A DNA stretch of 64,000 bases from Lysinibacillus fusiformis (GCA_030027265.1 JASENG010000012.1:62001-126000), one strand, 5' to 3'. Shown: positions 27,304 to 36,126, numbered from the stretch's first letter. Numbers and translations are program-made. The notes: a model not told the origin generated them from the letters alone.

Positions 27304-27846
27304 ATGATCTATGGGTATATGCGCCCTTTATATAATGATGAAAAAAATGAGCAACAGTTGAAATTGCTTCAAAACTGTGATGAGATTTTTCGAGAATCGC
27401 ATGGGACTCCGAAAAATAGAGTTGAGCTGGAAAGACTGCTAATGTCCTTGCAACAAGGTGATACAATCATTGTTGAACGAATGTTTGCTCTTGCTGATAC
27501 AACTCGACATCTTATGGAGCTACTAAAATTATGTGAAAAAGATGGTGTGGCCATTCAGTTTATAAAGGAAGGGATACAAAGCAAAGGGGCTTTAGATTTT
27601 ACTTTTGCTGAAATGCTCGAGTCTATGCTGGCCTTCCAGTCAGATATTGTGAAGCAATCAACTATTATTGGAATAGCCAACGCAAAAGAGCAAGGAAAAT
27701 CGATTGGACGACCTAAGAAGTCAGATGAAAATATAAAAAAAGCCATTTCCATGTACCATTCAGGAAATTACACATTGCTAGAGATTAAAAATGAAACTGG
27801 CATCAGTAAATCAACGCTTTATCGATATTTGGAGTCTGTGGAGTAA
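27304..27846 (+). CDS. Serine-recombinase-fold protein lacking catalytic residues
   Basis: The 180 residues align along their whole length with Tn3-type resolvases: MIYGYMRPLYNDEKN at the start, QQGDTIIVERMFALADTTRHLMELL near 52, QSKGALDFT, GKSIGRPKK, and a C-terminal helix-turn-helix ending ETGISKSTLYRYLESVE. However, the nucleophile position of YARVS is leucine (YMRPL), and the usual DRLGRS segment is FALADT, so the serine and the following arginines are gone. The DNA-binding end looks intact. It stands alone, without an adjacent transposon, so it is more likely a DNA-binding regulator or a domesticated relic than a recombinase. Confidence 0.8.
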   Translation: MIYGYMRPLYNDEKNEQQLKLLQNCDEIFRESHGTPKNRVELERLLMSLQQGDTIIVERMFALADTTRHLMELLKLCEKDGVAIQFIKEGIQSKGALDFTFAEMLESMLAFQSDIVKQSTIIGIANAKEQGKSIGRPKKSDENIKKAISMYHSGNYTLLEIKNETGISKSTLYRYLESVE

Positions 27847-27952
27847 CTGTAAATCTTGAGAGAAGGCATAAGAATGGGCGCTAATTTAGCAAGGAGTTTA
27901 CTTGAAAGAAAGACTGTCTGTAATCATTGTTTATTTAAATGTAGGTAGAGTT

Positions 27953-28140
27953 ATTAGGCGGAGAATTTCCTTCTAATATGTTGAATGGAGGCTTAAGAAC
28001 CAGAAATAAGCGGAGAATTTCCGATTAACTGCTCAAAATAAGCCAAAATCCAAGTATTTGGGGAATATAAGCGGAAAAATTCCTTTTATTTCAAGCGAAA
28101 TAAGGGGATTTTGTAATTTAAACGGAAATTTTCCCTGTAT
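27953..28140. repeat. Degenerate intergenic repeats with AAGCGGAGAATTTCC core
   Basis: Four related copies recur every 50-61 bases: TTAGGCGGAGAATTTCC (27953), ATAAGCGGAGAATTTCC (28006), ATAAGCGGAAAAATTCC (28067) and TTAAACGGAAATTTTCC (28118). A weaker one lies near 28097. Each has a small internal dyad (GGAAA/TTTCC). They fill the gap between the recombinase-like gene and the SDR gene. No open frame is present. Confidence 0.65.
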
Positions 28141-28204
28141 TTAAAAAAACTGAAATCAACCTGCAGTTAAGACAGAGCATTTCCCCAAAGTATTGCAACC
28201 GCAA

Positions 28205-28243
28205 TAAAAAATAGGGGTAGAAAATCACCGCGATTCTCTCCCC
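28205..28243 (-). terminator. Terminator of the SDR gene
   Basis: On the minus strand GGGGAGAGAATC pairs with GATTTTCTACCCC (one bulge) and is followed by TATTTTTT. Confidence 0.8.
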
Positions 28244-28292
28244 TTTAAAGAGAACCCGACAAAATCTCCGGGTCCCTATATCTATCCCAATA

Positions 28293-29051
28293 TTAGTAAG
28301 CAGTCCAACCAGCGTCAGCAGCGATGACCTGTCCGTTTACAAAGCTTGATTCGTCTGAGCCTAGGAATAATGCAAGCTGTGCGATTTCTTCTGGTTTACC
28401 AACTCTCGGCATTGTACCGCTGCCCGTCATTTGACGACCCATCCCAAATTGGGAAACGTTTGTCATCGAAGCACCGATATTTGTTTCAACACCACCAGGT
28501 GCGATTCCGTTGCAACGAATGCCAGAGGCTGCATACATATAAGCAGTATTTTTTGTTAATCCGGTTACAGCATGTTTTGATGCAGTATAGGCTGCTCCAG
28601 CACGAGCACCGCGTAAACCACCCGCAGAAATGTTATTAACAATTACGCCATGGCCTTGTTCTAAGAAGATATTTGTTGCGATGCGCATTGCCCGCATAAC
28701 ACCTGTTGTGTTTACTGCAAATACGCGATCCCACTTTTCATCTGAAATTTCACCAACAGGCTCCATCCCGTCCATGATTCCAGCGTTGTTTACTAAAATG
28801 TCTAATTTGCCGAATGCTTCTTTTGTTTCAGTGAATAGGTTTTCTAAATCAGTTAATTCAGCAACATTTGTACGGTTTGCAATTGCTTCTCCGCCAGCAG
28901 CTTTAATGCCTTCTGCTACTGCTTGTGCCCCTTCAAAATTATAGTCGGAAACAACAACTTTTGCGCCTTCTTTTGCATAAAGTTCCGCTATTGCTTTCCC
29001 CATACCTGAAGCTGCACCTGTAACGATTGCTACTTTGTCCTGTAATCTCAT
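28293..29051 (-). CDS. Short-chain dehydrogenase/reductase (SDR)
   Basis: This 252-residue classical SDR is an NAD(P)-dependent cytoplasmic oxidoreductase. The cofactor motif is TGAASGMG near residue 13, NNAG is near 87, the catalytic Ser is in ISAGG near 138, and YTASK is near 152. The fingerprint NAGIMDGMEPVGE resembles glucose or 3-oxoacyl reductase types, but the substrate is not predictable. ATG at 29051 has GGGAGGTTTTTTATT before it. The longer open frame to 29093 lacks a ribosome site. It is divergent from a TetR gene that probably controls it. Confidence 0.9.
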   Translation of the reverse strand: MRLQDKVAIVTGAASGMGKAIAELYAKEGAKVVVSDYNFEGAQAVAEGIKAAGGEAIANRTNVAELTDLENLFTETKEAFGKLDILVNNAGIMDGMEPVGEISDEKWDRVFAVNTTGVMRAMRIATNIFLEQGHGVIVNNISAGGLRGARAGAAYTASKHAVTGLTKNTAYMYAASGIRCNGIAPGGVETNIGASMTNVSQFGMGRQMTGSGTMPRVGKPEEIAQLALFLGSDESSFVNGQVIAADAGWTAY

Positions 29052-29074
29052 AATAAAAAACCTCCCGAATTGTA

Positions 29075-29096
29075 TTATTGAACAGTTGTACAATAA
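29075..29096. promoter_or_regulatory. Possible TetR operator between SDR and tetR
   Basis: TTATTG and CAATAA flank a 10-base centre that itself contains the dyad TTGTACAA (partly overlapping). It lies 24 bases upstream of the SDR start in the divergent intergenic region, a typical operator location. Binding is inferred only. Confidence 0.4.
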
Positions 29097-29199
29097 AAAT
29101 TATAAATGAAACAAGTAAACGCTTTCAATCGACAAAAAATAGTATAATGTTTAGTAATGAACAGATTCTATCTTTTGTGTTCAAAAAGAGGTGAAAAAA

Positions 29200-29763
29200 A
29201 TGACTCAAATCGATTTAAGAATTGTAAAAACCAAAGAAGCATTGCACGTAGCATTACTAACTTTGTTGAAAAATAAACCGTTGGAATCCATTTCAATTTC
29301 AGAAATTTGCCGTATTGCAAAAGTAAATAGGGGCACCTTTTATTTGCATTATGGCCAGGTAGGGGATTTGTTTGAAGAGTATTTTAGAGAAATCATGGAT
29401 GATTTAGCAAACTCTTATCAGGAGCCTTATCGACATGTAGCAAAGCTGAATCCTAAAGCCTTAAATCCAGCAACGATTCGAATTTTTCATCATGTAGAAA
29501 AATATAAAGAATATTACCGAATTATCCTATCCAAAAATGTTCCATTAACCTACTATTATCTATTGCTTGAAGAGGTTAAACGTCTATTAACCGATAATCT
29601 GGAAAAGGATTATTCATTAGACGTCGGAATTGACTCGAATTTCCATGCAGCTTATGCAGCGAATGCTATTTTAGGTTTGATTATAGCGTGGTATAATGAG
29701 GACTTTGAGCAGAAAGCAAGCTATCTAAATGAGCAGCTTGTGAAAATCCTCAGGCTCACATAA
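29200..29763 (+). CDS. TetR/AcrR family transcriptional regulator
   Basis: This 187-residue repressor has the helix-turn-helix SISISEICRIAKVNRGTFYLHY at residues about 28-49 and a TetR_C-type ligand domain. ATG at 29200 has AGAGGTGAAAAAA ahead of it. The upstream in-frame GTG (29191) lies inside that ribosome site, so it is not preferred. It is divergent from the SDR gene and likely its regulator. The following ABC exporter starts 77 bases downstream on the same strand and might be controlled too. Confidence 0.88.
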   Translation: MTQIDLRIVKTKEALHVALLTLLKNKPLESISISEICRIAKVNRGTFYLHYGQVGDLFEEYFREIMDDLANSYQEPYRHVAKLNPKALNPATIRIFHHVEKYKEYYRIILSKNVPLTYYYLLLEEVKRLLTDNLEKDYSLDVGIDSNFHAAYAANAILGLIIAWYNEDFEQKASYLNEQLVKILRLT

Positions 29764-29840
29764 ATTTATCTAACATTTACACTATAGATAGGTTAAAATA
29801 AGAAATTATACTTCGTAAACCGAAATGAGAGGAGTCTACT

Positions 29841-31553
29841 ATGCTATCAAAGTTTTTTGCCTATTATAAACCGCATAAACGGTTATTTGTAGTCGATTTT
29901 TCAAGTGCTATTATTGTAGCGATTTTAGAATTAGCGTTTCCTATGGCCGTTCAATGGTTTATCGATGAGCTTCTTCCAACGAACGATTGGGGAATGATTG
30001 TAAAGGTAAGTATTTTATTGCTTATGGTTTTTGTACTGAGTGCAATTTTGAACTTTATTGTCAACTACTTGGGACATAAACTGGGGATCAATATTGAAAC
30101 GGATATGCGTCAGGATTTATTTAATCATCTCCAAAAGCAATCCTTCCGATTCTTCGATAATAATAAAACAGGTCACTTAATGAGTCGTATTACAAATGAT
30201 TTGTTCGATATTGGAGAATTCGCCCATCATGGACCGGAAGACTTTTTCATCGCGATCATGACGTTCGTGGGGGCTTTTGTCATTATGTTCAACGTCAATC
30301 CGACATTGGCTTTAGTCGCTTTAATTGCGGTACCGTTCCTAATTTGGATCGTTACATATAGCAATAAAAAAATGAACGCAGCTTGGAAAGAAATGTACGG
30401 CAAAATTGCCGATGTAAATGGCCGTATTGAAGATAGTGTTTCAGGGATACGTGTTGTACAGTCCTTTACAAATGAAAAGTTTGAAATGGAACGTTTCCGT
30501 GAACAAAATGGTTTATTTAAGACAGCGAAATTAATGGGCTATAAAGTAATGTCAGGTACAAGCTCGGGAATTTATATGATGACAAGGCTGTTAACTTTAG
30601 CGGTGCTTGTTGTTGGAGCATGGTTAAGCTTTAACGGAAAACTATCTTATGGTGAGCTGGTCAGCTTTGTCCTTTACACGAATGTATTAATCAAACCAAT
30701 CGATAAAATTAGTGCATTACTTGAGCTATATCCAAAAGGAATGGCAGGGTTTAAACGTTTCCAAGAGATGTTGAATGAGCAGCCCGAAGTGCAGGATAAA
30801 CCAGCAGCAATCGAAGTTGACTATTTACATGGAGACATTAAATTTGAAAACGTTTCGTTCAGCTATGAGGGAGACAAAGTCATTTTAAATGATATTTCAT
30901 TCGAACTAAGAGCTGGAGAAATGACAGCATTCGTAGGTCCTTCCGGTGCGGGGAAAACAACGATTTGTTCATTGATTCCACGATTCTATGATGTGACAAG
31001 TGGAGCGATTTCGATCGATGGCATTGATATCCGTGAGATGTCAAAACGTTCGTTGCGTGACCAAATCGGAATTGTGCAGCAGGATGTGTTCTTATTTACA
31101 GGAACTATTCGGGAAAATATTGCTTACGGTAAACTTGGCGCTTCCGAAGAAGAAATACGTGAAGCATTGAAAAAAGCCCATTTAGAAGAATTTGTGAATA
31201 ATTTATCCGATGGCCTGGAAACAGAAATTGGCGAGCGTGGCTTAAAGCTTTCGGGAGGGCAAAAACAGCGGCTTGCGATTGCACGTATGTTCTTAAAAAA
31301 CCCGCCGATTCTTATTTTAGATGAGGCAACCTCTGCACTTGATACAGAAACTGAAAAAATTATTCAAGAATCCTTATCAGAACTAGCAGAAAACCGCACA
31401 ACTCTTGTCATTGCCCATCGACTGGCTACCATAAAGGATGCAGACCGCGTAATGGTCGTAACTCCAAATGGCATCGAAGAAGACGGCTCATACAATGAAC
31501 TGGTTGCAGACAACGGAATCTTTGCAAGATTGCATCAGCATCAATATAGCTAA
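29841..31553 (+). CDS. ABC exporter, fused membrane and ATP-binding domains
   Basis: This 570-residue half-transporter of the MsbA/LmrA type works as a dimer. An exporter membrane domain of six helices (about 1-310) is followed by the nucleotide-binding domain (about 330-565) with Walker A GPSGAGKTT near residue 372, signature LSGGQKQR near 473, Walker B ILILDEATSALD near 494 and H-loop IAHRL near 528. ATG at 29841 follows GAGAGGAGTCTACT. It probably exports drugs or lipids. The homologous group in Bacillales usually stands alone, as here. Confidence 0.93.
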   Translation: MLSKFFAYYKPHKRLFVVDFSSAIIVAILELAFPMAVQWFIDELLPTNDWGMIVKVSILLLMVFVLSAILNFIVNYLGHKLGINIETDMRQDLFNHLQKQSFRFFDNNKTGHLMSRITNDLFDIGEFAHHGPEDFFIAIMTFVGAFVIMFNVNPTLALVALIAVPFLIWIVTYSNKKMNAAWKEMYGKIADVNGRIEDSVSGIRVVQSFTNEKFEMERFREQNGLFKTAKLMGYKVMSGTSSGIYMMTRLLTLAVLVVGAWLSFNGKLSYGELVSFVLYTNVLIKPIDKISALLELYPKGMAGFKRFQEMLNEQPEVQDKPAAIEVDYLHGDIKFENVSFSYEGDKVILNDISFELRAGEMTAFVGPSGAGKTTICSLIPRFYDVTSGAISIDGIDIREMSKRSLRDQIGIVQQDVFLFTGTIRENIAYGKLGASEEEIREALKKAHLEEFVNNLSDGLETEIGERGLKLSGGQKQRLAIARMFLKNPPILILDEATSALDTETEKIIQESLSELAENRTTLVIAHRLATIKDADRVMVVTPNGIEEDGSYNELVADNGIFARLHQHQYS

Positions 31554-31561
31554 CGTATAGA

Positions 31562-31882
31562 GGGTGGGACAAAACCCGAAAACAGCATTTTCCTCAAGTA
31601 GGAAAATGCTGTTTTCTTGATGTAACTAAAATTGAATTCCATTGCAGGGACGCGCATCCATTGGCACGGCTAGAGCCTGTAGTCTCTCACCGTGCGGTTC
31701 CCCCCCAGGGAGCTTTGCACCTGTCGCTTTGCTTTCTGTGCAGAAAAGACATGGCTCTGTAGCGAAAGGCGCAGCCGACAGCTACACTAGCCCTTTCACT
31801 CCAATCAATTTATAAAGTATCAATTTCTTGATATAGCTTCTTTCACCATTTGTAGAATTTTTCACTTCTGTCCCATCCCCTT
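31562..31882. mobile_element. MITE-like intergenic element with GTGGGACA terminal repeats
   Basis: The ends GGGTGGGACAAAA (31562) and the inverted TTCTGTCCCATCCCC (31865-31880) form a 13-15 base terminal repeat. Inside are a 15-bp hairpin and a GC-rich core of about 180 bases (GGGACGCGCATCCATTGGCA onward to CTACACTAGCCC). The core shares its order of short motifs with the GC-rich part of the element at 3.67-3.80 kb. No transposase frame is present. It fills the gap between the ABC exporter and the AraC gene. Confidence 0.6.
31579..31620 (+). terminator. Strong hairpin terminator after the ABC exporter
   Basis: AAAACAGCATTTTCC pairs perfectly with GGAAAATGCTGTTTT around a seven-base loop. It lies 26 bases after the ABC exporter stop, within the left end of the MITE-like element. 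Confidence 0.85.
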
Positions 31883-31937
31883 TTTTATTTCTTTATACTG
31901 GACTTAAAAGATAGTAGACAAGAAGGTGTTTTGCCAG

Positions 31938-32765
31938 ATGTATCCTCCTATAAATCAAATAAAACAATACTATGCAGAGGCACCGGTTATGTTTGTTGAT
32001 ATGTTTATGAATACGATGCCTCAAGGGAGTAAAGATAGTGAACGATTTACTGCACCGAATGTAGCAGGGTTGATCATCCCGTTAAAAGGAAGCGCTATAT
32101 TTAGTTTAAACGGGACGCCTTATTCAATGAATACTAATACAATTGTTCATGCTGGACCAAGTATGGAAATAGATATAGAGGTGCTGCATGATGAGGTATG
32201 GCAATATGCCGTATTACATTATCAAATAGCTGGAAATCGAAAAGTTATGTTTCCATTCTTTAATCAGCATTTCTCCATTTCCATTGATGGGAATAGAATG
32301 CTTTCTGATATGACCCACCAACTAATGAAACATTATATTACACCTACTAATATGGCTAGAATATCTTGCAAGGGACTTTTCCTGAAATTACTAGAAACAA
32401 TTCTAAGCAGCCCGTCAAAAATAATAGAAAATGAGAATGAAAACCTGATGGCCACTGCAGCGCGCTTTCTGCATGAGGAGTATTTCAAGCCTATTACAAT
32501 ACAGGATTTGGCATTGCAGCTTGGAATAGAGCGAAGACGATTTGCGTATCTATTTGAACGTTATACAGGGTTAACACCTATACACTATTTGACAGAAATC
32601 CGGATAAGAAGAGCAAAAGAATTACTACGAAGCGGCAATACCGTAGCTGAAGTGGCTGAAAAAGTAGGTTATATTGATAATTTTTACTTTAGCAGAGTAT
32701 TTAAAAAACAGACGGGCATGTCACCGACAGAATTTAAAAAGTTATATGAAAATGCTTCAGAATAA
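31938..32765 (+). CDS. AraC family regulator, likely activator of the siderophore uptake genes
   Basis: This 275-residue protein has an N-terminal cupin-like sensor domain (about 1-150) and a C-terminal pair of helix-turn-helix motifs (TIQDLALQLGIERRRFAYLF and VAEVAEKVGYIDNFYFSRVF) ending KQTGMSPTEFKKL. ATG at 31938 is nine bases from AGAAGGTG. The in-frame GTG at 31926 lies inside that site. It sits directly upstream of the siderophore cassette, like Btr of B. subtilis, so it probably senses the ferric siderophore and activates uptake. Confidence 0.85.
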   Translation: MYPPINQIKQYYAEAPVMFVDMFMNTMPQGSKDSERFTAPNVAGLIIPLKGSAIFSLNGTPYSMNTNTIVHAGPSMEIDIEVLHDEVWQYAVLHYQIAGNRKVMFPFFNQHFSISIDGNRMLSDMTHQLMKHYITPTNMARISCKGLFLKLLETILSSPSKIIENENENLMATAARFLHEEYFKPITIQDLALQLGIERRRFAYLFERYTGLTPIHYLTEIRIRRAKELLRSGNTVAEVAEKVGYIDNFYFSRVFKKQTGMSPTEFKKLYENASE

Positions 32766-32867
32766 ACTGGGGCATTTTTCTTTTGCTTTAAATCGGCAAA
32801 AGTCCATATATATTGCAAATTTGTCCATTCTAATAATTTTGATAATTTGCTAGAATTACAGACGTTA

Positions 32868-32882
32868 TGAGAATGATAATCA
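32868..32882. promoter_or_regulatory. Fur box 1 upstream of the siderophore cassette
   Basis: TGAGAATGATAATCA matches 12 of 14 defined positions of the 7-1-7 Fur motif TGATAATNATTATCA. It lies 133 bases upstream of the binding-protein gene. Confidence 0.7.
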
Positions 32883-32913
32883 ATTAGGTGATTGAGTTAT
32901 ATACGATTAGCTA

Positions 32914-32950
32914 TTGACTTCTAATTGAAAACGATTATCATTATCATTAT
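32914..32950 (+). promoter_or_regulatory. Siderophore cassette promoter with Fur box 2
   Basis: TTGACT (32914-32919) and TATCAT (32936-32941) are 16 bases apart and form a plausible sigma-A promoter. The Fur motif TGAAAACGATTATCA (32926-32940), extended by TTATCATTAT, covers the -10. Iron-loaded Fur should repress the cassette. Confidence 0.75.
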
Positions 32951-33000
32951 AAATAAGTCGACTTATATAAAAAATATAGATTTTTAGGAGTGTTTTAAAG

Positions 33001-33987
33001 ATGAAAAAACGATGGGGATTTGGTGCAGCAGCACTTTTAACATTAGCTTTAGCAGGATGCGGCTCGTCTGGAGAAGAGGCATCAACCGAAAAAACGGGTG
33101 CTTCTCAAGGAGAAACAACAACTGTTTCGGCAGAAGAAAAAGCAGAAGCAACAACACAAACGCTTTCTTATTTAGGTCAAGATTATACAGTGCCAGCTAA
33201 TGTAGAGAATATTGTTGCTGCTAGTTTAGAAGCAATGGAGGATGCAGCGATTTTAGGTATTAAACCAACAGGTGTACTGCAAGTTGGCGGTGCAATTCCT
33301 GCATATCTAGCAGATGATTTAGCTGGAGCCGAATTGATTGGTGACAAGAGAGAGCCGAATGCAGAAAGCATCCTGGTCCTTTCCCCGGACGTAATTGTTG
33401 GTACATCGAAGTGGCCGGAGGAAGTAGCAGAAAAAATGAATAAAATCCAAACAACGATTCCTTATTCCCATATTTCAACAAACTGGAAAGAAAACTTGAT
33501 GGTTCTTGCCCAGCTTGGCGGGAAAGTTGATGAAGCTGAGCTAATTATTTCAGACTATGAAGCAAAAGTAGCAGATGCACAAAGCGCAAAAGAACAATTA
33601 GCGGATAAAGAAATCTTGATCATTCGTATTCGTGGCGGCTTAATGTATATCTATCCAAAAGATGTATATTTAAATCCAGTGTTGTATGAAGATCTAGGAG
33701 CGCCTGTGCCAGAAATCATTACTCAAACAGAGGCACAAGCAGAAATTACACTCGAAACATTGGCTGAAGTAAATCCTGATGCGATTTTCCTTCAATTTGA
33801 AACATCAGAAAATGCAGATGCTCCGAAAAGTCTTGAAGAGCTGCAAAATAATCCAATTTTCGCTAGCTTAGCCGCTGCAAAAAATGATCAAGTATTCGTT
33901 AATGCCATTGATCCTTTAGCACAGGGCGGGACAGCTTGGTCGAAAGTTAAATTCTTAGACGCAGCTTACGAAAACCTGCTTCAATAA
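33001..33987 (+). CDS. Ferric-siderophore-binding lipoprotein (ABC substrate-binding protein)
   Basis: This 328-residue exported lipoprotein has the signal peptide MKKRWGFGAAALLTLALAGC with lipobox LAGC at residue 20, a Ser/Thr/Glu-rich linker, then a class III periplasmic-binding fold (about 65-325) typical of FhuD/FeuA-type siderophore receptors (NIVAASLEAMEDAAILGIKP, DVIVGTSKWPEEV, IFLQFETSE). ATG at 33001 follows TAGGAGTGTTTTAAAG. It is the first gene of the uptake operon. Catecholate or hydroxamate specificity cannot be told from sequence alone; the terminal esterase gene favours a tri-ester catecholate. Confidence 0.92.
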   Translation: MKKRWGFGAAALLTLALAGCGSSGEEASTEKTGASQGETTTVSAEEKAEATTQTLSYLGQDYTVPANVENIVAASLEAMEDAAILGIKPTGVLQVGGAIPAYLADDLAGAELIGDKREPNAESILVLSPDVIVGTSKWPEEVAEKMNKIQTTIPYSHISTNWKENLMVLAQLGGKVDEAELIISDYEAKVADAQSAKEQLADKEILIIRIRGGLMYIYPKDVYLNPVLYEDLGAPVPEIITQTEAQAEITLETLAEVNPDAIFLQFETSENADAPKSLEELQNNPIFASLAAAKNDQVFVNAIDPLAQGGTAWSKVKFLDAAYENLLQ

Positions 33988-33997
33988 CATCAAGTCG

Positions 33998-34038
33998 CTG
34001 GTAGCTAGAGTAATTTAATAGGCTCTACTGCCAGTTTT
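33998..34038 (+). terminator. Attenuator-like hairpin between binding protein and permeases
   Basis: CTGGTAGCTAGAG pairs with CTCTACTGCCAG (one bulge and one mismatch) and is followed by TTTT. It lies 11 bases after the binding-protein stop and within the operon. It could reduce permease expression relative to the receptor. Confidence 0.55.
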
Positions 34039-34084
34039 CGTTAATTATGGATAAGGTGATTTATAAAAGGAAAAGGTGTGTATT

Positions 34085-35092
34085 TTGAAAACTACTTTTC
34101 ATCGACCGTTTGCTATTTTAATATGTTCACCGTTTGTCATTTGTGCGATTGCTTTACTTTCCATTTTATATGGAACAAAGGATATTAGTGCAATGACCGT
34201 TTGGAATTCGATTAGTCAATTTGATGCGAATAATATTGACCATCAAATTATTCGGACCAGCCGTATTCCTAGAGCAGCAGCCGTTATATTAGTCGGTGCA
34301 TTTCTTGCAGTGGCTGGTGCGGTGATGCAGGGGATTACGCGGAACTATTTAGCCTCCCCCTCATTAATGGGAGTAAATGACGGTTCTGCATTTGTCATTA
34401 CGATAGCACTTGTTTTTTTCCCCGGGCTTCCCAACTATCAAATGATTTTGTTATCCATGGTTGGTTCATGTATCGGAGCAGGGCTTGTTTTTGGATTTGG
34501 TTCAATTATTCGAAACGGATTATCTCCCGTTCGATTAGCCATTATCGGGACGGTTATCGGTACATTCCTGAGCAGTATTGCTACAGCTATTGCAATGTAT
34601 TTTCAGGTTTCTCAAACCGTCAGTAGCTGGTATAACACAAAAGTACATATGGTTGACGCAGATATGCTTTTACTCTCCATCCCCTTTGGCTTGCTAGGAC
34701 TCTTCCTTGCCATTTTAGCAGCACGAGCTATTACCATATCCTCGCTAGGGGAGGATATTGCAGTGGGACTTGGCCAAAAGACTAAGGCAATCCGCTTGAT
34801 TAGTATGTTCGCGGTTGTTTGTTTAACAGGAACAGCCGTAGCGCTAGTTGGAAAGATTGCTTTTGTCGGGCTAGTAATTCCTCATATTACTCGATTTATA
34901 GTGGGAGTAGATTATCGGTATATTATTCCTTGCTCAGCGGTTTTGGGTGCATTTTTCTTATCCCTTTGCGATCTAATCGGTCGATATGTTAATTTTCCTT
35001 ATGAAACGCCAATTGGGGTAGTTACAGCGTTGATCGGCGTGCCATTTTTCTTATTCTTAATTCGAAAATTCGGAGGTGAACAACGTGGCTAA
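34085..35092 (+). CDS. Iron-siderophore ABC transporter permease 1 (FecCD family)
   Basis: This 335-residue FecCD permease has about ten helices. It shows RIPRAAAVILVGAFLAVAGAVMQGITRN near residue 58 and the ATPase-coupling stretch GLVIPHITRFIVG near 264. The frame opens at GTG 34076, but that codon lies in the ribosome site GGAAAAGGTG, so TTG 34085 is the better start. It overlaps the second permease by eight bases. The two permeases form a heterodimer in the membrane. Confidence 0.92.
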   Translation: MKTTFHRPFAILICSPFVICAIALLSILYGTKDISAMTVWNSISQFDANNIDHQIIRTSRIPRAAAVILVGAFLAVAGAVMQGITRNYLASPSLMGVNDGSAFVITIALVFFPGLPNYQMILLSMVGSCIGAGLVFGFGSIIRNGLSPVRLAIIGTVIGTFLSSIATAIAMYFQVSQTVSSWYNTKVHMVDADMLLLSIPFGLLGLFLAILAARAITISSLGEDIAVGLGQKTKAIRLISMFAVVCLTGTAVALVGKIAFVGLVIPHITRFIVGVDYRYIIPCSAVLGAFFLSLCDLIGRYVNFPYETPIGVVTALIGVPFFLFLIRKFGGEQRG

Positions 35093-36116
35093 TCATTCAT
35101 CCCGAAGGTTTCTTTTTACGGTGTTTGTCCTGCTAATCTTCATCATTGGAGCAAGTTATTTGCACCTTACAAATGGTGTGTTCGATATGTCGATTGTCGA
35201 TGTTTTGAAAACATTATTAAGGGTTGATTCAAATGTGAACTATGACCTAGTTATCTTTGAATTTCGCTTGCCGCGAATTGTTATTGCTGGGCTGGTGGGT
35301 GTTGGTTTAAGCATTGCGGGAGTGGTACTGCAAGGGATTACAAGAAATGGATTAGCTGACCCTGGCATCCTTGGCATTAATGCCGGAGCAGGTGCAGCGG
35401 TCGTTATTTTTATGTTCTTTTTCCAGGTTCGATTAGTGGATGCAGATATCCACAGTTGGCTTTCCATATTAATGATGCCGGTTTTTGGTTTCGCAGGAGG
35501 GGCTGTTGCAGCAGCTCTCATATTTATATTTGCGATGAAAAATCGGTATCTTGATATGCAACGGCTCATCTTAACCGGGATTGCCATTAATAGTGGGTTT
35601 GGCGCACTTTCCATGTATCTGTCTTTAAAAATGAATGAAAAGGATTATGAGTCAGCAGCGGTCTGGATGGCAGGTTCGATTTATAATGCCAACTGGATTT
35701 TTATTGTTTCCATGCTGCCATGGGTAATTATTCTAGGAATATATCTATATAAAAAAGCCTATTTGCTAGATTATTTCCAATTAGAGGAAGGCAGTATTAC
35801 GAGTCTGGGAATTGAAGTAGAAAAAGAGAAAATCAAGTTGTTGCTTGCAAGTGCTGGATTAGTCAGTGCCTGTGTTTCCGTGTCTGGGAGTATTGGTTTT
35901 ATTGGCTTAATGGCACCTCATATAGCGAAGCAATTGGTGGGGATTCGACATCAATATGTGCTGCCGGTCAGTGCACTTATAGGTGCGACCTTATTGATCA
36001 TCGCTGATTTTATAGGAAAAACAGTTTTTGCACCAGCTGAACTGGCGGTGGGCATTGTTGTTTCTATTATCGGGATTCCATACTTTTTATATTTACTAGT
36101 AAAGGCAAAGGAATAG
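35085..36116 (+). CDS. Iron-siderophore ABC transporter permease 2 (FecCD family)
   Basis: This 343-residue FecCD permease is paralogous to its upstream partner: LPRIVIAGLVGVGLSIAGVVLQGITRNGLADP near residue 63 and GFIGLMAPHIAKQLVG near 276. GTG 35085 is seven bases from GGAGGTGAACAAC. The in-frame GTG at 35076 is part of that site. The eight-base overlap with the previous gene implies coupled translation. It completes the heterodimeric membrane channel for the ferric siderophore. Confidence 0.93.
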   Translation: MANHSSRRFLFTVFVLLIFIIGASYLHLTNGVFDMSIVDVLKTLLRVDSNVNYDLVIFEFRLPRIVIAGLVGVGLSIAGVVLQGITRNGLADPGILGINAGAGAAVVIFMFFFQVRLVDADIHSWLSILMMPVFGFAGGAVAAALIFIFAMKNRYLDMQRLILTGIAINSGFGALSMYLSLKMNEKDYESAAVWMAGSIYNANWIFIVSMLPWVIILGIYLYKKAYLLDYFQLEEGSITSLGIEVEKEKIKLLLASAGLVSACVSVSGSIGFIGLMAPHIAKQLVGIRHQYVLPVSALIGATLLIIADFIGKTVFAPAELAVGIVVSIIGIPYFLYLLVKAKE

Positions 36117-36126
36117 GAGGGAGAGC

